Assembly (NCBI GenBank): GCA_022562795.1
Contig: JADFOP010000002.1
Coordinates: 31,322-95,321 of the forward strand
Reading direction: 5' to 3'
Length of the DNA: 64,000 bases
Source of the DNA: Nitrospinota bacterium
GTDB lineage: Bacteria > JADFOP01
Part shown: positions 10,041-19,207 of the stretch, piece after piece
Layout of the letters: each line of letters opens with the position of its first letter
How positions within the stretch are numbered: position 1 is the stretch's first letter
Notes under the pieces: generated by a model
Told to the model about the DNA's origin: nothing
Databases searched by the model: none
Seen by the model: only the letters and a program-made list of their open reading frames with translations
Translations under genes and position numbers: made by a program

Positions 10041-11816
10041 TTAGCTTCCGGAAATCGGCCTCTTAGCGGCCCTCTTAAACTTCGCCAACCGGCTCCGGTA
10101 GTATGGTTTATCGGGGGCCTTATTTATGGCATGTTGAATCAGGCGAAGGGCCTCTTTGTACTCTTGGCGCTGGAAGCGAACCTCGGCTAACGTGTCCAGG
10201 AAGATGGGGCTTTCCGGTTTAATCTCCAAGGACCGCTGCGACATCCTTGCGGCCTCGCCTAAGTTTCGCCCTTGAATGGCATATAGCCAGGCAAGCCGAT
10301 TCAACGCCTCAACATGGTTCGGGTCGTGCTTCAGCGCATTCAACAAGGCTTGCGTAGCCCGATTTAATTTTTTCTTCCTATAGAGCAAATGGCCTATGCG
10401 GTAATGGACTTCAGCGTCCTCGGGGTGGCCGGCAACAACCCGCTCCAGAAGCTCAAGGGCATCGGTGCTGCGCCCTTGGGTCTGCAGGCGCTCGGCCACG
10501 CCGACAGAGGCCCGGGGGTTCATGGGCTCTCTCGCCAACACCTCTCTCCAGTGGCGAAGCGCATTGGTCGGCTGAAGCTGAAGACGGTAGAGTTCGGCAA
10601 GCGTCAACCGCAAGGGTACATCGTCGGGCAGGGCGGCGACAGCCTTCTCGAGCGTTGCCATGGCCTTCTTCCGCTTGCCCAACCGAAGGTATATGTCGGC
10701 GGCCGTGCGAAAGGTCTCCAGCCGTCGGGGGTCCTTTGAGGCCACCTCGGCGAAGAGATCGGCAGCCCGTCCACCGTCGCCCGCTTCCAGCATCACCCCG
10801 GCCAGGGCGAGTTTGAACTCAATGTCCTCGGGACGCTTTTTTACCAACGCCTGATACGTTGAGATGGCTTTGCGAAGTTGGCCTTGCCGTTCGTAGAGGG
10901 CGGCCAGTCGGAGGGGAACCTCGGCCTGGTGTGGGTAGAGCTTGCCGAGGCGCTCGTAAATGGCCAAGGCCTGTGCCGACTCTCCAAGCTTTTCATTCAG
11001 TTCGGCCACCGCCAAGAGGAGCGCCTCATCATTGGGGTTCTTTTCCAAAACGCTCCTGTAATGACCTAAGGCCTCTTTGGGACGTCCCTCGATGGCGTAG
11101 AGCTCCGCCAGGCGGCGGCGGACTGCGATGTGTCCTGGAGAGAGCTCGAGGACTCGCTCGTAATAAGATATGGCATCGGACTGTCGACCTTGGACGAAAG
11201 CAACGTTAGCGAGCCCCAAGACCGCTCGTTCACTGCGAGGCTGGGATTGGAAAGCCGTATCGTACAAGCGCCAAGCTCTACCGTAATCCTTCCTTGAGAC
11301 CGCCTCCTCGGCGGCCGCCAGCAGGCCTGGGGGGGGTGTGGAGCTTACCATTGCGGGCCGCGAGCGCGAGAGGGCCCAGCCCCCCGCCAAGAGCAGAAGG
11401 GCGGCGGCCACGGCGATTGGGACGAGCCGTCCCACAGCCTTGGCCCGACGAGACCACCCCAGGGAGACGGGGCGGACGAATCCCTCAGGGCGCTCCATGA
11501 CAACGCGGCCACGCAGGGTGGCGCCGTCCTGGACCGACAGCCACGGCGTATTCAGGGCCCCCTCGACGATGGAGCCGGCAAGCAAGACCAGGCGTTTGCG
11601 GGCGGTTATCGTTCCTTCCAGCCGACCCCGACAAAGAACCTCCCCAACGTCAGCCTCGGCCCGCACAAGACCGGCGGGGCCAACCTCCAGCAAGCCCTCT
11701 GACTCAACCCGGCCCTCGACCGTCCCGTGAACCTGGAAGGTGCCCCGGAAGCGCAACGTGCCTGAGAGGCGGGCTTTGGGGCCGATATATGAGGTGAGGT
11801 GTTTAGGCCGTGTCAT
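10041..11816 (-). CDS. Bactofilin-transmembrane-TPR fusion protein
   Basis: 591 residues starting at the ATG at 11816, chosen for its GGAG site (a TTG at 11840 is in frame). Residues ~1-110 form the bactofilin (DUF583) beta-helix, seen in repeated six-residue turns such as GTLRFRGTFQVHGTVEGRVE. One membrane helix lies at ~131-149, and ~165-575 are many TPRs, ending with the DTLAEVRFQRQEYKEA type. Bactofilins polymerise as cytoskeletal scaffolds; the TPR half should lie across the membrane and bind partners. Bactofilins are usually short single-domain proteins, so this join is unusual. The function is unknown, but a link to envelope assembly is plausible given the CpoB-like neighbour. Confidence 0.75.
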   Translation of the reverse strand: MTRPKHLTSYIGPKARLSGTLRFRGTFQVHGTVEGRVESEGLLEVGPAGLVRAEADVGEVLCRGRLEGTITARKRLVLLAGSIVEGALNTPWLSVQDGATLRGRVVMERPEGFVRPVSLGWSRRAKAVGRLVPIAVAAALLLLAGGWALSRSRPAMVSSTPPPGLLAAAEEAVSRKDYGRAWRLYDTAFQSQPRSERAVLGLANVAFVQGRQSDAISYYERVLELSPGHIAVRRRLAELYAIEGRPKEALGHYRSVLEKNPNDEALLLAVAELNEKLGESAQALAIYERLGKLYPHQAEVPLRLAALYERQGQLRKAISTYQALVKKRPEDIEFKLALAGVMLEAGDGGRAADLFAEVASKDPRRLETFRTAADIYLRLGKRKKAMATLEKAVAALPDDVPLRLTLAELYRLQLQPTNALRHWREVLAREPMNPRASVGVAERLQTQGRSTDALELLERVVAGHPEDAEVHYRIGHLLYRKKKLNRATQALLNALKHDPNHVEALNRLAWLYAIQGRNLGEAARMSQRSLEIKPESPIFLDTLAEVRFQRQEYKEALRLIQHAINKAPDKPYYRSRLAKFKRAAKRPISGS

Positions 11817-11863
11817 ACACGTCTCCGAGACAAGGGCCAAGGAGCCGACTTAGCGTTCACGAT

Positions 11864-12361
11864 TCAAAGCTTCTGCAGCGTCATGATAAGAGCGTCTTCC
11901 CCGTCTCCGTAGTAACGCGCCCTCCGCCCCTCCACGACGAACCCGTAAGAAGAATAGAGCCGTTGAGCGGCCGTGTTGGTCTCCCTTACTTCGAGGGTGG
12001 CTTCGGTGCAGCCCAGGGCTCGCGCCTCATCGAAGCAGTGGTCCATAAGCTGGCGCGAGATGCCCCCGCGCTGAAAGCGGGGATGGACGGCCAGGGTCGT
12101 CACGTGCATCTCGTCTGCCGCCGTCCAAAAGCCCGCGTATCCGACCACACCGGGGTACCGCCGTCGGTCAACAAGATGGGCCACCACCATCGTGGCCTGC
12201 CTATTGTAGCGAATTTCATGGAGGAAAACCGACCGAGGCCAAGGAGTGGGAAAGAGAGCCTCCTCGATCACCTGAACCTCGTGGAGGTCTCCCCAGGCCA
12301 TGGGGCGAATGTCCACGACGATTGGGCCGGGCTCCTTCGGTAAGGCCAGACTCGCTTCCAC
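11864..12361 (-). CDS. rimI: Ribosomal protein S18-alanine N-acetyltransferase RimI
   Basis: GNAT-fold enzyme that transfers acetyl from acetyl-CoA to the N-terminal alanine of ribosomal protein S18. The 165 residues show the RimI pattern: IRPMAWGDLHEVQVIEEALFP at the start, the acetyl-CoA loop HPRFQRGGISRQLMDH and a C-terminal NTAAQRLYSSYGF. Its preserved family core, MHVTTLAVHP, favours RimI over generic GNATs, though small GNATs are easily mis-assigned. It is first in the run with the bactofilin-TPR and CpoB-like genes, 47 bases apart. Confidence 0.82.
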   Translation of the reverse strand: MEASLALPKEPGPIVVDIRPMAWGDLHEVQVIEEALFPTPWPRSVFLHEIRYNRQATMVVAHLVDRRRYPGVVGYAGFWTAADEMHVTTLAVHPRFQRGGISRQLMDHCFDEARALGCTEATLEVRETNTAAQRLYSSYGFVVEGRRARYYGDGEDALIMTLQKL

Positions 12362-12413
12362 GCCACCTCCCCTATCAGGGCCTGCCTTCGTCGGTTAGGA
12401 GGGTTATTTCGCA

Positions 12414-12441
12414 AGTTTATCACAGGAGGAGGCAACGTCAA
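12414..12441 (-). promoter_or_regulatory. Putative sigma-70 promoter for rimI
   Basis: On the minus strand TTGACG (12436-12441), 16 bases, then TAAACT (12414-12419), about 50 bases before the rimI start. It fits transcription of rimI and the two genes behind it. Confidence 0.5.
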
Positions 12442-12473
12442 CCGCGGACCGCTGTCTTTGGCCAGGAGAGAGC

Positions 12474-15377
12474 CTAAGGGCGAGCCAGGAGCTGCTCCAG
12501 CTTCCAGTCGACGGGCATTTCCACAACCCCGGCGCCCTTTCGCTCGAAGCGGAGGTGGCCGTGGTTGAGGCCGTGGAGGAAGAGGTCACGGGTCAGGGCC
12601 ACGTCGTCAGTGCAGTAGGATGTAACCAGATCGAGCCGGCCCTCCTTGAACCAGGCGAGGCTCTGGAGGCCGTCGGCCGTCTTGTCCTGGCCAAGGGTGT
12701 GACGGACCAGCTCCGCAAGCGGAAGCCTGAAGCCCAGCCGACGGTAGAGGTCCTGGAGGATGTCGAAGGTGTGGAAGGTCGAGAAATCCAAGGGAGTATA
12801 GACCTTGAGGACCTCGTAGTCGAACTGCACGATGTTGAAGCCAACGACGAGGTCGGCCTTCTTGAGATGGGCGATGAGCTCAGAGGCCTGGTCCTCGTAG
12901 TAGGTGAAGAACTCCTCCTCGGCCGTATCGTAGACCACCCCTACAGCCAAGCGCATGAGGTGCTTGTTCCCCCATCCCCCAACCTCATCGGCTCCGCGCT
13001 GAGTCTCCAGGTCGAAGAACACCAGGCGTGGCTCGGTGTGGGCCTCCTCGGGCTCAGCCACGACCGTGGGGCTCCAGGTATCGTCCTCCTCTTCTGCCAC
13101 AGCCCGCAGCTCCTCGGCCCGGACGAGATCCACCTCCCCCAGGAGGGCCTTAACGATAAGGACCGAAGCTTCCTTGCTTAGGGGCTTATTGCCGCTTCCG
13201 CATTTGGGCGAGTGGATGCACGACGGGCACCCCTCCAGGCAAGGGCACTCCAGCAGGAGCTTAAGGGTGGCTCTAAGGAGCTCCTCGACTTCTTCGTAGA
13301 CCCGTTCGGCGAGGCCCACGCCCCCTTCGTAGCCGTCGTAGATGAAGATGGCCGCCTTGCCCACTTGGGGATGGACGGAGTAGCAGATGCCGCCGATGTC
13401 GTAGCGGTCGCACATAGCAAACAGCGGAAAGAGGGCGATCGCCGCGTGCTCCACGGCGTGGAGCCCGCCCATGAACTCCTGGGTAGGCCCCTCCACGAGC
13501 CTCCGTACCGACTCCTCGATCTCAATCCAAAGGCCCACCGTCTCGAATGTGACCTCGGGCATATCGAGCTCGTGGGTGCTTACGAGCTCCTGGCCTGCGA
13601 TGCGCCTTTTCTCGTAGCCCGTAACTCGTTGAGTTACTTTAAGCCGCCCCCGGTTGACGACGAAATTGCCCACGGGGCGACGGTCGGAGGTGGCCAGAAT
13701 GGTCGTATCCTTCGTCTGGAGCGGCTGGGTGTAGTAGGCGACATCAACGGGCCTGGCGAAAATGTCGCGATTGGCGTGGTCGAGGCGAACGACCTGGTAC
13801 TGGCGTCCTCGGTGGAGGTAGATCGCCCCCTCGTGGCCTTCGCTGTAGGCCCTAGGGCCGGAGACCGTCCCAATGACCTCTTGGGTAGAGTCTTCCAGAA
13901 TGGTAAAGGCCTCACCCGCGGCTCGGATGTTTACGAATCGGTGAGGGCGGCGACGGACGGCATGCCAGCTCCCGTCGGAGACGGCCTTCACAAGCTCCCC
14001 AGCCTGGCCCAACCCCTCTAAGTGCTCGGCCAGGGCTTCGGGAGAGAAGGCCGGATCGTCGTCGCGCAACGGCAACTCGGCTGCTGCGCAGGGCAAGTGG
14101 GCCCGGAGAATCGGGCCATTGGTCGGGTCGAGAACGGCCCGCTCAAACCCCCGCCGGAAGAAATCATCCGGGTGGCGCATGAAATACTGGTCCAAGGCGT
14201 CAGCCTGGGCGACGAGGACGATAAGGCTCTCGCGGTCACCCCGACCCACCCGACCGCCCCGCTGCCAGGTGCTCATGATGGTTCCGGGATAGCCTACCAG
14301 CAAGCAGGCATCGAGCCCCCCGACGTCGATCCCCATCTCGAGGGCGCTGGTGGAGACCACGCCCCAGAGCTCACCGCTGAAGAGCTTCCGCTCAATCTCC
14401 CGCCGTTCCTCAGGTAAAAAACCGGCTCTGTAAGAAGAGATTTTTCGTGCGAGGTCAGGCTCCCGGTCGACGGTCCACATGTGGATGAGCTCGGTGATTT
14501 TGCGGGCCTTTGTAAAAACAATGGTCTTAAGCCCAGCCTTCAGGCAGTCGGCGAAGAGGCGGGCGGCCAGCGTGTACGGGCTCGCCGTGGGATTGATGAA
14601 GAGGAAGTGGCGGACCGAGCGCGGGGCGCCGGTTTCGGCCACCACGGTGAATGGCCTGCCCACGAGGCATTCAACGAGTTCTTTAGGCTCGGCCGTCGTG
14701 GCGCTTGTCGTAATGAACCGCGGGCTCGAGCCGTAGTGGGCGCATATCCGATGAAGTCGCCTAATCACCTGGGCCATGTGGGAGCCGAAGACACCCCGGT
14801 AGGTGTGGAGCTCGTCTATGACGACGAACTGAAGGTCGCGAAAGAAGGCCTCCCAGTTGGCGTGGTGGGCGAGGATCCCGAAGTGGAGCATATCGGGGTT
14901 TGTCATGAGCACCGTCGGCGGAGACGCCGTGATTTTCCTCCTCCGCCAGCCTGGGGTGTCGCCGTCGTATATGGCCGTGGTTACTGCAGGGTTGCCCGGC
15001 ATTGAGGCGACCAGCTCTTCGAAGGCTTGCTGCTGGTCCTGCTCAAGAGCCTTCAGGGGAAAGATATAGAGCGCCTTAGTCGTCTTATCGGCGAGGGCCG
15101 CCTCCAGAACCGGGAGGTTATAGACGAGGGTCTTGCCGCTGGCCGTCGGGGTCACTACTGCCACGTTCCGGCCGGCTCGGACGGCTTCCAGGGCCTCCAC
15201 CTGATGGGTGTAGAGCCGCTCGATGCCAATGTGCGATAGAGCCTCGGAAAGCTCGCGGGGCAGAGGCTCGGACGGCTCAGCGAAGCGGGAAGGCTGGTCG
15301 GCGATGACCTCGTGATGGACTACTTGGTGAGCGTAATCTTCCGAGGTCTCAATGTGATCGAGAAAGCGGGAGAGCAC
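12474..15377 (-). CDS. MrfA-like DUF1998 helicase fused to MrfB-like DEDD exonuclease
   Basis: 967 residues. The N-terminal two thirds is an SF2 helicase of the YprA/MrfA family: Walker A in TPTASGKTLVY, a DELH box in VVIDELHTYRG (~190), motif V STSALEMGIDVGG, motif VI QRGGRVGRGDR. A DUF1998-type four-cysteine site follows (CPCLEGCPSC, plus KCGSGN) near residues 707-722. Residues ~780-945 form a DEDD exonuclease: FFDLET (~786), VGFNIVQFDYEVL and YCTDDVALTRDLF. In Bacillus, MrfA and MrfB are separate proteins that act together in mitomycin-type DNA damage excision; here both activities lie in one chain. The gene stands alone between divergent neighbours. The domain calls are confident; the repair role is inferred. 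Confidence 0.82.
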   Translation of the reverse strand: MLSRFLDHIETSEDYAHQVVHHEVIADQPSRFAEPSEPLPRELSEALSHIGIERLYTHQVEALEAVRAGRNVAVVTPTASGKTLVYNLPVLEAALADKTTKALYIFPLKALEQDQQQAFEELVASMPGNPAVTTAIYDGDTPGWRRRKITASPPTVLMTNPDMLHFGILAHHANWEAFFRDLQFVVIDELHTYRGVFGSHMAQVIRRLHRICAHYGSSPRFITTSATTAEPKELVECLVGRPFTVVAETGAPRSVRHFLFINPTASPYTLAARLFADCLKAGLKTIVFTKARKITELIHMWTVDREPDLARKISSYRAGFLPEERREIERKLFSGELWGVVSTSALEMGIDVGGLDACLLVGYPGTIMSTWQRGGRVGRGDRESLIVLVAQADALDQYFMRHPDDFFRRGFERAVLDPTNGPILRAHLPCAAAELPLRDDDPAFSPEALAEHLEGLGQAGELVKAVSDGSWHAVRRRPHRFVNIRAAGEAFTILEDSTQEVIGTVSGPRAYSEGHEGAIYLHRGRQYQVVRLDHANRDIFARPVDVAYYTQPLQTKDTTILATSDRRPVGNFVVNRGRLKVTQRVTGYEKRRIAGQELVSTHELDMPEVTFETVGLWIEIEESVRRLVEGPTQEFMGGLHAVEHAAIALFPLFAMCDRYDIGGICYSVHPQVGKAAIFIYDGYEGGVGLAERVYEEVEELLRATLKLLLECPCLEGCPSCIHSPKCGSGNKPLSKEASVLIVKALLGEVDLVRAEELRAVAEEEDDTWSPTVVAEPEEAHTEPRLVFFDLETQRGADEVGGWGNKHLMRLAVGVVYDTAEEEFFTYYEDQASELIAHLKKADLVVGFNIVQFDYEVLKVYTPLDFSTFHTFDILQDLYRRLGFRLPLAELVRHTLGQDKTADGLQSLAWFKEGRLDLVTSYCTDDVALTRDLFLHGLNHGHLRFERKGAGVVEMPVDWKLEQLLARP

Positions 15378-15466
15378 GGCCTCATCCCTGGGTTGCGCGG
15401 GGTAGGTGGCGGGGTGAGGCGAAGTAACATAACATCATCTGTCATCTTAAATGCCGACCCCGAAGG

Positions 15467-15490
15467 TGTCAAGATACCGACCCCTTGACA
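15467..15490. repeat. Short inverted repeat in divergent intergenic region
   Basis: TGTCAAG (15467-15473) and CTTGACA (15484-15490) are perfect inverted arms 10 bases apart, within a stretch that also repeats CCGACCCC on either side. It sits between the helicase gene and the DMT transporter gene. It may be an operator or a REP-type remnant; no clear promoter hexamer pair is visible nearby. Confidence 0.35.
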
Positions 15491-15554
15491 TCCGCAATGG
15501 GAGGAGCCAGCATGAGGGGAGTTGGAGTGGCGTCAGGTGAAGGAGGAGAAACCT

Positions 15555-16490
15555 TTGGCACGCAATCGGGTCGCTATCGCCGAGAGTCCTCGCTTGGGCC
15601 TTGCCAACGTCCTTCCCATGATAGGCCTCTGCTTTCTCTGGGGTGGTTCCTTCATATCTATCAAGGTCTGCCTTCGCGGCATCCCGCCCATGGGGCTGTC
15701 AGCCCTTCGTTTTGCCCTGGTATCGATCTGCCTAGGGCTTTATCTCCACTGGCGGGGGATCGGGCTCTGGTTCGGTCGAGAGAGCTTCCGGTGGCTGGCA
15801 GCCTCCGGCCTTTTGCTGACTATCCAGATGGCAATATTATTCGTTGGGATGCAGTTTACTACGGCGGGGCGGGCCTCAATCCTCCTCAACCTCCAGCCCT
15901 TCTTCGTCCTCCTTGTAGCCCACTTCTTCTTGGACCGCGACTCCTTGACCACCCGCAAAGCCCTGGGAATGACGGTGGCCTTTGTTGGGGTGGTGGTACT
16001 CTTCGCCGACCGCTGGACGGCGGTGGATGTGAGGGGTCTGGTAGGCGACAGCCTGATTGTTTTATCGGCCATGGGGTGGTCGTTGCAGGTCTTCTTGCTG
16101 AAGAGGCCCCTCGCCCATCTGCCGCCGGCCGGAGTGGTCGCCTGGCAGAGCCTTTTCGTGGCTGTGGTAGGGGGCATAGCCGCCCTCGTAGTGGAAGGTT
16201 GGAACGGATACAATATAACCCCCCTCGTGCTGGTCGCTTTCCTCTACCTCTCGTTGGTTGCGGCGGCGTTTTGCTATGTCGTCTACATTCATCTCGTGCA
16301 GCGGACCCTAGCGACCCAGCTCCACAGCTTCGTCTTCCTGACCCCCGTATTCAGCGTGATTGGCGGGGCGATACTGCTGGGAGAGGCGGTAGGCTGGCCC
16401 CTCTTGGTTGGGCTCGCCGGCGTGGCGACAGGGATCATCATCGTCAACACCGGCCTCGCTGTAACCCCTCTTCCGGAGGGGGGCGGCTAG
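15555..16490 (+). CDS. DMT-superfamily (EamA) membrane transporter
   Basis: Inner-membrane protein of ~311 residues with about ten hydrophobic helices arranged as two EamA repeats. The first starts at MIGLCFLWGGSFISIKV with the conserved proline-glycine helix, the second at SLIVLSAMGWSLQVFLLKR. EamA proteins are typically exporters of metabolites or amino acids; the substrate cannot be read from sequence. The TTG at 15555 is preferred because AAGGAGGAG lies 6-7 bases upstream; in-frame TTG (15522) and GTG (15537) are alternatives. It stands alone. Confidence 0.85.
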   Translation: MARNRVAIAESPRLGLANVLPMIGLCFLWGGSFISIKVCLRGIPPMGLSALRFALVSICLGLYLHWRGIGLWFGRESFRWLAASGLLLTIQMAILFVGMQFTTAGRASILLNLQPFFVLLVAHFFLDRDSLTTRKALGMTVAFVGVVVLFADRWTAVDVRGLVGDSLIVLSAMGWSLQVFLLKRPLAHLPPAGVVAWQSLFVAVVGGIAALVVEGWNGYNITPLVLVAFLYLSLVAAAFCYVVYIHLVQRTLATQLHSFVFLTPVFSVIGGAILLGEAVGWPLLVGLAGVATGIIIVNTGLAVTPLPEGGG

Positions 16491-16498
16491 CCGGGCGC

Positions 16499-16528
16499 TT
16501 GACGTCTTCCGGAGCACCCACCTATAAT
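16499..16528 (+). promoter_or_regulatory. Strong sigma-70-type promoter before small secreted protein
   Basis: TTGACG (16499-16504), 18 bases, then a perfect TATAAT (16523-16528), about 58 bases before the TTG start at 16587. It is among the best promoter matches in the window. Confidence 0.65.
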
Positions 16529-16586
16529 TTAACCTGTCTCTCAAGCACGGTCCGGCAATGGTGCTCTAGGACGTGGAGGACAACTC

Positions 16587-17027
16587 TTGGGCTTCCAACG
16601 AATGCTTCTAGCCGTGGGGCTCCTCGCTCTCCTTCTTTTTGCCCCGGCAGGAGCGCAACAGAGCTCGTTCCCCCGCCCCCCACCCAACACGGTCGAGGAC
16701 CCCGAAATCTTAAAGCGGATGGGACCCTTGGACCAGGTTATCTATCGCAAGGAGGTGGAGGAAGACTATCGCAAGGCGCTAGAGCGCCAAAGGCGGCTGC
16801 GGGAGATGGAATTTCGGGACAACCAGCGCCGAATTGTCAAACGAGAGATCTTGAACGTCCACTGCACCTGGAAGCGGACCGAAGGAAAAACCATCACAAA
16901 GGTTTTCAAGCAGCGCGTTGCTTCTTCCTGCGAAGACGCCATTGCCGAACTGACCAGCGACTTGGGTGGGTCGCTATCGGCCGAATGCACCTGCACGGGG
17001 GCGAGTCCAACCTCAGACACTCCCTGA
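16587..17027 (+). CDS. Small secreted protein of unknown function
   Basis: 146 residues with TTG start and GGAGG site ~8 bases upstream. Residues 1-~23 form a signal peptide with a cleavable APAGAQ end. The mature part has a proline-rich start, a highly charged helix (YRKEVEEDYRKALERQRRLR, ~52-71) and a C-terminal part with four cysteines (VHCTW, SCED, CTCTG) that could form disulphides or bind a metal. I recognise no family. It has its own strong promoter and is followed by comF 115 bases later. Confidence 0.6.
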   Translation: MGFQRMLLAVGLLALLLFAPAGAQQSSFPRPPPNTVEDPEILKRMGPLDQVIYRKEVEEDYRKALERQRRLREMEFRDNQRRIVKREILNVHCTWKRTEGKTITKVFKQRVASSCEDAIAELTSDLGGSLSAECTCTGASPTSDTP

Positions 17028-17142
17028 AGGGGCCCTTCCTGCCAACGACGACCAGCCCGCTCCGCACCGTCATATTCCCGGGCAGGCTCACCGATGCCCC
17101 GGCTTCGATGAGGCCCCACGGTCATCAACCTCTTCCGACCTC

Positions 17143-17940
17143 ATGTCCAGCCCCGGCATCCTGAACCCTCTTCTCTACCGTCGCTTGGGGCGGAGCCTTC
17201 GGTGGAGCTCTGTGAGCCTAGGCCGGCTGGTCTCCGATTCCCTCTTTCCTCGGCAGTGCCTTACCTGTGAGTCCTTCCTGTCCGATAGTCCCAACACCTA
17301 TCTCTGCCCAACTTGCGCCGGACAGGTAGCGCGCCTAGACGGCCCGGCCTGCGATACCTGTAGCCAGCCGTTTTGGACCTTCGGAGCCTCCTTCATCGAA
17401 GAGGGAGCCGATTGCGGCCTGTGCCGCACCCATCCCCCTCCTTTCGTAAGGGCGAGGTCCGTCGGCCTTTACAGGGGCCAACTAAAAACCATGATTCTCC
17501 AGATGAAATTCCGGCCCAAGGCTCAAGCCGCCTTCGCTCTGGCGGGCCTTCTCATCGAAGCCTATCCGAGCCTCTTCGGCGAGCTCGTCCCCGATGCGGT
17601 GGTCCCAATTCCTCTTCACACCGAGCGTTTTCTGGAACGAGAGCTCGACCAGGCGACCCTCATGGCCCGCGAACTGGCACGAACAACGGGCTGGCCTCTT
17701 CGGCTCTGGCTTCGGAAGGTGCGACACACCCCACCGCAGAGCCGCCTGAGTCGGGCCGGGCGCCGCGCAAACGTCATGAGAGCATTCGCCCTGGCTCCCC
17801 GGGCCAGGCCCGAGGGCCGGACAGTGCTGTTGATCGACGACGTCCTCACGACCGGAGCGACGGCTCGGGAATCAGCCCGGGTCCTCGTAAGAGCAGGGGC
17901 GAGCGCCGTCTACGTCTACACGGCGGCCCGAGCGGAGTGA
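17143..17940 (+). CDS. comF: ComF-family phosphoribosyltransferase-like protein
   Basis: 265 residues. The N-terminus carries a double zinc ribbon (CLTC, CPTC, CDTC, CGLC) and the C-terminal half is a type I phosphoribosyltransferase fold with the PRPP loop VLLIDDVLTTGATARESA. The VVPIPLH and LRKVRHTPPQSRLSRAGR segments are ComF/GntX hallmarks. ComF supports DNA uptake in competent bacteria, perhaps at the ssDNA stage, but the biochemical reaction is not settled. The ATG at 17143 starts just before the zinc ribbon; a longer frame runs into the preceding gene. Confidence 0.85.
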   Translation: MSSPGILNPLLYRRLGRSLRWSSVSLGRLVSDSLFPRQCLTCESFLSDSPNTYLCPTCAGQVARLDGPACDTCSQPFWTFGASFIEEGADCGLCRTHPPPFVRARSVGLYRGQLKTMILQMKFRPKAQAAFALAGLLIEAYPSLFGELVPDAVVPIPLHTERFLERELDQATLMARELARTTGWPLRLWLRKVRHTPPQSRLSRAGRRANVMRAFALAPRARPEGRTVLLIDDVLTTGATARESARVLVRAGASAVYVYTAARAE

Positions 17941-17952
17941 GGCCAAAAAGCC

Positions 17953-17981
17953 TTGACAAGGCCCAAACCCTATACGAGAAT
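17953..17981 (+). promoter_or_regulatory. Putative promoter upstream of gap operon
   Basis: TTGACA (17953-17958), 17 bases, then GAGAAT (17976-17981). It would start a leader of roughly 165 bases ahead of the gap gene, containing the hairpin at 18049-18070. Confidence 0.4.
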
Positions 17982-18048
17982 ACACCTCGTCGCTCATAGG
18001 TACACGATGGCCGGTCACATGCTCCAAACAACTCATGAAACCCCGGGA

Positions 18049-18078
18049 AGCCGAGGTTTTTGCCTCGGCTGAATTTTC
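18049..18078 (+). terminator. Hairpin with U-rich tail in gap leader (terminator or attenuator)
   Basis: AGCCGAGG (18049-18056) and CCTCGGCT (18063-18070) pair perfectly around a six-base loop, followed by GAATTTTC. It may end comF transcription, or act as an attenuator if the promoter at 17953 drives gap. The U-run is short. Confidence 0.45.
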
Positions 18079-18107
18079 TCTATTCAGCGAGGTTGACTCT
18101 CTTTTAA

Positions 18108-19160
<1,053 letters not shown>

Positions 19161-19207
19161 CCCTGAGGACACCCGCATCGCCAGGGAGTGGCCACGGGCC
19201 GTTTCAA

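Noticed and set aside
13212-14021. Plus-strand open frame inside the helicase gene
   Set aside because: Fully covered by the helicase on the other strand, whose motifs are conserved.
15485-17164. Open frame of 559 codons spanning the DMT transporter and the small secreted protein genes
   Set aside because: It lies in another frame over two genes with clear membrane/signal features and good ribosome sites; its translation is arginine/glycine-rich without any domain.
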